From Azoarcus indigens (GTDB taxonomy: Bacteria; Pseudomonadota; Gammaproteobacteria; Burkholderiales; Rhodocyclaceae), in the NCBI RefSeq assembly GCF_004361735.1, contig NZ_SNVV01000031.1, positions 1 through 54,799 of the forward strand: a stretch of DNA of 54,799 bases, in the 5' to 3' direction. Positions within the stretch are counted from its first letter, which is position 1. Each line of letters begins with the position of its first letter. The notes beneath the pieces are model-generated. The model was not told where the DNA came from. It worked only from the letters and a program-made list of their open reading frames with translations, and did no database searches. Below, one piece after another: positions 49,716 through 54,799 of this stretch. The position numbers and the translations under genes were made by a program.

Positions 49716-51545
49716 ATGAGCACCGACATCCTGCTCGTTTTCGGCCTGCTGGCGGCCTGCGTGCTCGCCTTCATCGTCAACCGGCCGCGCATGGACGTGG
49801 TGGCGATGATCGCGCTGGTGGCGCTGGTGCTGGGCGGCATCCTGACCGTGCCGGAAGCGCTGGCCGGCTTCAGCGAGCCCAGCGTGCTGCTGATCGCTGC
49901 CTTCTTCGTCATCGGCGAAGGGCTGGTGCGCACCGGCATCGCCTACCGGGTGGGCGACTGGCTGGTGGCGCGCGCCGGCAGCGACGAAACCCGGCTGCTG
50001 GTGCTGCTGATGCTGGCGGTGGCCGGGCTGGGTTCGATCATGAGCTCCACCGGCGTGGTCGCCATCTTCATCCCGGTGGCGCTCAGCGTCGCCGCCCGGC
50101 TGGACATCTCCCCCGGCCGGCTGATGATGCCGCTCTCCTTCGCCGGCCTCATCAGCGGCATGCTCACCCTGGTCGCCACGCCGCCCAACCTGGTGGTGAA
50201 CAGCGAGCTGGCGCGCACCGGCCACAGCGGCTTCGGCTTCTTCTCCTTCACCCCGATGGGCCTGCTGGTGCTGGCGATGGGCGTGGGCTACATGCTGGTG
50301 GCGCGGCGCTGGCTGGACGGCAGCCGCCACGGCGCAGGCGCCGCCGCCCGCCCGCGCCGCCGCCTGCGCGACCTGGTGCGCGACTACGGCCTCGCCGGCC
50401 GCGCCCGCCGGCTGCACGTGGGCCACGGCTCGCCGCTGGTCGGCCACACGCTGGGCGAGCTGCACCTGCGCAGCCGCTTCGGCGCCAACGTGGTCGGCGT
50501 GGAGCGTCAGCGCCACTTCCGCCCCATCCTGCTCAACCCCGGCGCCAGCCGCGAGATCCTGGCCGGCGACGTCATCCTGGTGGACTTCCTGCAGGCCGAC
50601 ACCGACCTCAGCCACTTCTGCGAGTCCATGCATCTGCAGCCGCGCGCCTTCAAGGGTGACTATTTCACCGACCAGTCCCGCGACCTCGGCCTGGCCGAAG
50701 TCTCGGTGCCGCCGGACTCCAGCCTCATCGGCAAGACGGTGCTGGAGCTGGGCTTCCGCTCCCAGCACGGCCTCAACGTCGTCGGCCTGCGCCGGCGCCG
50801 CGGCGCGGTGGCGGATTTCCTCAACAAGAAACTGCGCATCGGCGACACCCTGCTGGTGGCCGGCACCTGGAAGGCCATCCGCCTGCTGCAGGCGCAGGGC
50901 CACGACTTCCTGGTGCTCAGCCTGCCGGCGGAAATCGACGAGGCCGCCCCCGCCACCCGCCGCGCGCCCTTCGCCCTGGCCACGCTGGCCTTCACCGTGG
51001 CGCTGATGATCAGCGGCGCGGTGCCCAACGTCATCGCCGCCTTCCTCGGCTGCCTGCTGATGGGCGCCTTCCGCTGCATCGACCTGGACAGCGCCTACCG
51101 CGCCATCAACTGGCAGAGCCTCATCCTCATCGTCGGCATGCTGCCCTTCGCCACCGCGCTGCAGAAGACGGGCGGCATAGACCTCATCGTCGGCGGCCTG
51201 CTGGAGGTCGCCGGCGACGGCTCGCCGCGCATGCTGCTGACGGCGCTGTTTCTGCTCACCGCAGTGGTCGGCCTGTTCATCTCCAACACCGCCACCGCGG
51301 TGCTCATGGCGCCCATCGCGGTTGCCACCGCCACCCAGGTCGGCGCCTCGCCGCTGCCCTTCGCGATGACGGTCGCCATCGCCGCCTCCGCCGCCTTCAT
51401 GACGCCGGTGTCCTCGCCGGTGAACACCCTGGTGCTGGGGCCAGGCAAGTACCACTTCATGGACTACGTGAAGGTGGGCGTGCCCTTCACCGCGCTGGTG
51501 ATGGCGGTGAGCATCCTGGTGCTGCCGTGGCTGTTTCCGCTCTAG
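49716..51545 (+). CDS. SLC13-type anion permease with central TrkA-C domains
   Basis: A 609-residue membrane protein. The N-terminal half has helices with MDVVAMIALVALVLGGILTV and the sodium-binding-like SSTGVVAIFIPVAL and TPPNLVVNSEL. The middle carries two TrkA-C regulatory domains (ARRLHVGHGSPLVGHTLGEL; EVSVPPDSSLIGKTVLELGF). The C-terminal half repeats the fold with SNTATAVLMAPIAVA and PVSSPVNTLVLGPGKY. Substrate is probably a divalent anion such as sulfate or a dicarboxylate. GGAGA precedes the ATG at 49716. Confidence 0.88.
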   Translation: MSTDILLVFGLLAACVLAFIVNRPRMDVVAMIALVALVLGGILTVPEALAGFSEPSVLLIAAFFVIGEGLVRTGIAYRVGDWLVARAGSDETRLLVLLMLAVAGLGSIMSSTGVVAIFIPVALSVAARLDISPGRLMMPLSFAGLISGMLTLVATPPNLVVNSELARTGHSGFGFFSFTPMGLLVLAMGVGYMLVARRWLDGSRHGAGAAARPRRRLRDLVRDYGLAGRARRLHVGHGSPLVGHTLGELHLRSRFGANVVGVERQRHFRPILLNPGASREILAGDVILVDFLQADTDLSHFCESMHLQPRAFKGDYFTDQSRDLGLAEVSVPPDSSLIGKTVLELGFRSQHGLNVVGLRRRRGAVADFLNKKLRIGDTLLVAGTWKAIRLLQAQGHDFLVLSLPAEIDEAAPATRRAPFALATLAFTVALMISGAVPNVIAAFLGCLLMGAFRCIDLDSAYRAINWQSLILIVGMLPFATALQKTGGIDLIVGGLLEVAGDGSPRMLLTALFLLTAVVGLFISNTATAVLMAPIAVATATQVGASPLPFAMTVAIAASAAFMTPVSSPVNTLVLGPGKYHFMDYVKVGVPFTALVMAVSILVLPWLFPL

Positions 51546-51555
51546 CGCGCCGCCT

Positions 51556-52506
51556 TCACATCATCCCCAGCCCGCGCAGCACCATCACCCCCACGCTGGT
51601 ACACAGCAGCGAACCCAGCGTGGTGAGGGCGATGGTGTTGGCCGCCAGCGTGGCATTGCCGCCCATGGCGCGCACCATCACATAGCTGGCGGCGGCGGTG
51701 GGCGCCGAGGCCATCAACATGACGATGCCCAGCTCGATGCCGCGGAAACCCAGCGCCATCGCGCCCAGGGTGAACAGCAGCGGCACCAGCACCAACTTGC
51801 CCAGGGTGGAGATCAACGTATTGCCCATCTCGGCGCGCAGGCTCTTGAAGTCCAGCGAGGCGCCGGTGCACAGCAGCGCCAGCGGCAGCGAGAGGTCGCC
51901 CACGTATTTGCCGGCCTGCATCATCACCTTCGGCAGCGGCAGTTGCAGCCAGGACACCGGCAGCGCCAGCACGATGCCGATGATCAGCGGATTGGTGACG
52001 ATGCCCTTGAGCATGCGCCCCGCCCCCTGGCTCTTGTGCAGCGAGCGGCTGAGGGTGACCACCGCCAGCACGTTGAACAGGATGGTAACCATGCCCATGT
52101 ACAGCGAGGCCGCCGCCAGCCCGGCCTCGCCATAGGCATTCACGCAGTAGGCCAGGCCGATGATGCCCATGTTGGAGCGGAAGGCGCCCTGCACCACCAC
52201 GCCGCGGTCGCGCGCCGGCTGCACGAACACCCTGGCCACCCACTCCATGAACAGATAAACCGCCAGCGTCATTCCCAGGCCGAAGGCGATCAGCGCCGGG
52301 TTGGCGGAATCCTCGATGCGGGTACGGGCGATGGCGAGGAACATCAGCGTCGGCAGGGCGATGGTGAACACCAGCCGCGAGCCGACGGCGACGAAGGCAT
52401 CGGTGAGCATGCCAGTGCGCATCAGCAGCACGCCCAGCCCCAGCAGCACGAAGATGGGCCCGGTGACGGTGAAGGAAAAACCCAGGACGCCGAAGAACTC
52501 CGCCAT
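51556..52506 (-). CDS. AEC family (auxin efflux carrier-like) transporter
   Basis: A 316-residue, ten-helix permease of the bile/arsenite/riboflavin-like BART superfamily. The N-terminal LGLGVLLMRTGMLTDAF, the crossover region QGAFRSNMGIIGLAY, NPLIIGIVLALPVSW and the terminal ASAPTAAASYVMVRAMGGNATLA are typical. Many relatives export carboxylates such as malonate or malate. I start at ATG 52506 (MAEFFGV). It converges with the SLC13-type gene with a 10-nt gap. Confidence 0.88.
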   Translation of the reverse strand: MAEFFGVLGFSFTVTGPIFVLLGLGVLLMRTGMLTDAFVAVGSRLVFTIALPTLMFLAIARTRIEDSANPALIAFGLGMTLAVYLFMEWVARVFVQPARDRGVVVQGAFRSNMGIIGLAYCVNAYGEAGLAAASLYMGMVTILFNVLAVVTLSRSLHKSQGAGRMLKGIVTNPLIIGIVLALPVSWLQLPLPKVMMQAGKYVGDLSLPLALLCTGASLDFKSLRAEMGNTLISTLGKLVLVPLLFTLGAMALGFRGIELGIVMLMASAPTAAASYVMVRAMGGNATLAANTIALTTLGSLLCTSVGVMVLRGLGMM

Positions 52507-52842
52507 GACCGCTACCGCCCGCCGCTGCGACAAAGGGCGCAACTCTACGCGCCGGGTCCGGCGGGAACAATGCCTGCCGCCCGCCGGGAAAGCGCAGCGC
52601 AGCCGCGGCCATCCGGATGGCATCGCGGCCCATGCGCCTGCGCCCTGCCAGCGCCCCGAGCGGCGGGCTGTGCCTCATGCGGGTTGGCAGGCCGGCCGCG
52701 CCCTCCACCCGCGGGGAGCCGGGGATGTCCCGGCAGCCACCTGCCGCTGGTGATCGCCCGCGGGCAATTGGCTCGCACAGCGCCAGACGTCACCCGCCGA
52801 CGATGCAAACCGGCGGCAGATCAGGCCGCCCGGCCCAGCGCC
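52507..52842. other. gap between two minus-strand genes
   Basis: About 335 bp of high-GC sequence without a supported gene; the open frames are shadows rich in Arg and Pro. I see no terminator or mobile-element end. Confidence 0.45.
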
Positions 52843-53910
52843 TCAGTCCACGCAGCGCAGGAAGAACCGCCAGGCCAGCTTCAGCGCATCCGGCCCCTGC
52901 GGATCGGAAAATGCCTGCCGGCGGTGGCCGCCGCTCCAGGCATGGCCCAGGCCGGCGATGCGCACCAGCCGCAGGTAGGGCCGGCCGGCACAGCCCCAGT
53001 CGGCCACGGTGGCAGGGTGGCGGCGGCCGCTGCGGGCGATGCGCGGCGCGCTCACCTTCAGCCGTTGCGCCGCTGCCAGCTCCCGCCACAGCTGGGCGGT
53101 GGCCTCGGCACTGGCGGGCGCCACGCTGTGGTCGGACTCGCCGTGGATCAGGATCAGCGGCGGCGGCAGCTTGCCGGCGAGCTGGCGGCGGGCGCGGGCG
53201 AGGTCCGGCGCGCGGCGGCCGCGCATCGCCTGCAGGCCTTCAGTGGAATTGCTGGCGGCGCAGGGCACCGCGCCGGAATGGCTGCCGGCGGCGACGATGC
53301 GCCCGGGGTAGGCCAGCGCCAGGCTGGCCGCCATCGCGCCACCGGCGGAGAGGCCGAGCACGAACAGGCGGTCGCGCCGCAGCGGATGCAAGTTGCAGAC
53401 GTGGTCGACGATGGCCATCAGCGTCGCCTCCTCGGTGCGCAGCACCGCCTCGCCGCGGAACCAGTTCCAGCAGCGCTGCGGATTCGCCTCCCGCGCCTGC
53501 TCCGGCAGCAGCGCGGCGAAACCGGCGGCGCGCGCCACCGCCGCCACGCCGGTGGCGATGGCGAAGCTGGCGGCATCCTGGCCGCAGCCGTGCAGCAGCA
53601 TCAGCAGGGGCAGCGGCCGGCGCAGGCTGGCGCCGGGCGGCAGGTAGAGGCGGTAATGGCGCATCGCCAGCGGCCCCAGGCCCCAGCGGCCCTCCACCCA
53701 GCGGCCGCCGCCGCGCACCTTGGCGGTGGCGGGCGCCGGCGCGGCCGGCGTCACCACCCCGCTGGCGAGTTGCGTGGCCGCCTTGCGCAAGGCCTTTCCC
53801 CGGCTGGCGCTGGCCCGCCCGCCAACGCGGCTCAGCTGCTCGGCGGCGCGTGCGCCGCTGCGGGCGAGATCGAACCAGGCGCCTATCCAGCGCCCGCGCT
53901 TGCGCCTCAT
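52843..53910 (-). CDS. PHB depolymerase family esterase
   Basis: A 355-residue alpha/beta hydrolase of the PhaZ/LpqC-like esterase family. The oxyanion region is LLMLLHGCGQDAASFA, the nucleophile elbow is FVLGLSAGGAMAA, the acid is in LILIHGESDHSVAP and the catalytic histidine in GLGHAWSGG. CWNWF is also typical. No signal peptide is visible; the N-terminus is basic and helical (MRRKRGRWIGAWFDLARSG), so an intracellular esterase or polyester-related role is possible. Confidence 0.87.
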   Translation of the reverse strand: MRRKRGRWIGAWFDLARSGARAAEQLSRVGGRASASRGKALRKAATQLASGVVTPAAPAPATAKVRGGGRWVEGRWGLGPLAMRHYRLYLPPGASLRRPLPLLMLLHGCGQDAASFAIATGVAAVARAAGFAALLPEQAREANPQRCWNWFRGEAVLRTEEATLMAIVDHVCNLHPLRRDRLFVLGLSAGGAMAASLALAYPGRIVAAGSHSGAVPCAASNSTEGLQAMRGRRAPDLARARRQLAGKLPPPLILIHGESDHSVAPASAEATAQLWRELAAAQRLKVSAPRIARSGRRHPATVADWGCAGRPYLRLVRIAGLGHAWSGGHRRQAFSDPQGPDALKLAWRFFLRCVD

Positions 53911-53991
53911 GGGCAGCCCCCCGCGAGCGCCGCGCCGGGCACGCTTTCCGCTGATAATCCGCTCTCGTCACCCCCGTCCGAGGCCACGCCC

Positions 53992-54570
53992 ATGTCGCTT
54001 CCCTCCAACATCGTTCCGGTTCCCCTGCCCAAGGCCCATCGCCTGCTCAACCACGGCCCCACGGTGCTGGTCTCCAGCGCCCACGGCGGCCGCCGCAACG
54101 TCATGGCGGCGGCCTGGAACATGACCCTGGACTTCGAGCCGCCCAAGATCGCGGTGGTGATAGACCGCAGCACCTACACCCGCGAGTTGCTGGAAGCCTC
54201 CGGCGAATTCGTCATCGGCCTGCCGTCGCGGGCGATGGCCGCCACCGTGGTGAAGGTAGGCTCCACCACCGGCCACGACGGCGACAAGTTCGCCGAACTC
54301 GGGCTGGAGAGCTACCCGGCCGCCAAGGTGGCCGCGCCGCTGGTGGCCGGCTGCGTCGCCTGGCTGGAATGCAGGCTCATTCCCGAACCGCACATCCAGC
54401 AGCGTTACGACCTCTTCCTCGGCGAAGTGATCGCCGCCTGGGCCGAAGCGGAGGTCTTCCCCGACAGCCACTGGCAATTTCCCAGCCCGGCGCAGCGCAC
54501 CATCCACCATGTGGCCGGGGGGCATTTCTTTGTCACCGGGGAGGCCTTCGAGGTGCCTGGGCGCAGCTGA
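53992..54570 (+). CDS. flavin reductase family protein (second paralogue)
   Basis: A 192-residue FMN-binding split-barrel protein. Motifs are HGPTVLVSSAHGGRRNVMAA, WNMTLDFEPPKIAVVID, SGEFVIGLPS, DKFAELGLESYPAAKV and a C-terminal IHHVAGGHFFVTG. It belongs to the same family as the protein at 23746 and is clearly diverged from it. The likely start is ATG 53992. It is divergent from the esterase gene with an 81-nt gap. Confidence 0.87.
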   Translation: MSLPSNIVPVPLPKAHRLLNHGPTVLVSSAHGGRRNVMAAAWNMTLDFEPPKIAVVIDRSTYTRELLEASGEFVIGLPSRAMAATVVKVGSTTGHDGDKFAELGLESYPAAKVAAPLVAGCVAWLECRLIPEPHIQQRYDLFLGEVIAAWAEAEVFPDSHWQFPSPAQRTIHHVAGGHFFVTGEAFEVPGRS

Positions 54571-54799
54571 ATTGAACCGCGGACCAGCGGCGAGGCGGAC
54601 TGCTTCTCCCCTCGCGGGGCGTAGGCGGAAAAAGCGAAGCACGGCTTCTCCTGCAAGGGGCGGCTACGTTGTGGTCCCGCGGGGCGGCCCCCTCTCCCCC
54701 GGCCCCTTGTATGTTTCTCTCCAGCCGATTTTTAATGAACTTGATCTGTAGAGGGACGGGCCGTAGACGCCCCCCTTTCTCCAGATTTCGCGGTTTCGG
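54571..54799. other. right-edge sequence without a supported gene
   Basis: After the flavin reductase stop there is GC-rich sequence with short runs of G and C, then a less GC-rich tail. No gene, terminator or repeat is convincing before the window ends. Confidence 0.4.

Noticed and set aside
54405-54656. Minus-strand open frame of 83 codons at the right edge
   Set aside because: Mostly antisense to the flavin reductase; the non-overlapping part has no recognisable feature.

Overview
The window is about 54.8 kb of GC-rich bacterial chromosome around the dnaA-dnaN-gyrB core. The rpmH-rnpA-yidD-yidC-mnmE cluster lies divergently from dnaA. The order rsmB, DUF4390, ntrY, ntrX followed further on by trkA, trkH, hemE and priA, together with speD-speE, points to a betaproteobacterium, most likely Rhodocyclales. 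This is inferred from gene order and protein style, not from a database search. No rRNA, tRNA, CRISPR array or intact transposase was recognised.

Layout. 0-7 kb: priA, hemE, trkH and trkA on the minus strand. The gap between hemE and priA holds an AT-rich patch with four DnaA-box-like 9-mers, an oriC candidate. 6.9-10.6 kb: an accessory block of type VI secretion debris (vgrG remnant, PAAR-like DUF4150 fragment, an effector-like ORF, a cytosolic/secreted pair of paralogous small proteins) and a frameshifted methyltransferase pseudogene. It sits where ntrX and trkA would normally be neighbours. 10.7-19 kb: ntrX, ntrY, DUF4390, rsmB, speE, speD, a TSUP permease and a methyltransferase, all minus. 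Two parS-like ParB sites flank the permease gene. 19.2-24.3 kb: a plus-strand alkylation-repair cluster (ogt, alkB, 3-methyladenine glycosylase, ada), then an ADP/ATP-carrier-like transporter and a flavin reductase. The Ada protein has lost all four N-domain zinc/methyl-acceptor cysteines. 24.3-33.7 kb: mnmE-yidC-yidD-rnpA-rpmH (minus) and dnaA-dnaN-gyrB (plus), ending in a strong terminator.

34-41.8 kb is a defence-type island. On the minus strand a three-gene operon with 4-nt overlaps encodes a TIGR04255-like protein, a WDGY-motif protein and an unrecognised protein. Upstream of it lie a palindrome and the tail of a truncated gene. On the plus strand follow a Fic gene lacking its 5' end, a winged-helix protein, an AbiEii-like nucleotidyltransferase and a type I restriction HsdR subunit, with no hsdM or hsdS present. 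The simplest reading is that a deletion ending near 36335 removed hsdM/hsdS and the 5' ends of fic and of the minus-strand gene. The three-gene operon is my best candidate for an undescribed system.

41.8-54.8 kb is ordinary chromosome: GNAT acetyltransferase, YaiI/YqxD protein, membrane PQQ dehydrogenase, an RluA-type pseudouridine synthase, long-chain flavodoxin, trmA, a small membrane protein, an SLC13-type transporter with TrkA-C domains, an AEC permease, a PHB-depolymerase-family esterase and a second flavin reductase. Coding strands are generally C-rich, so strand composition read by eye does not settle the origin position.
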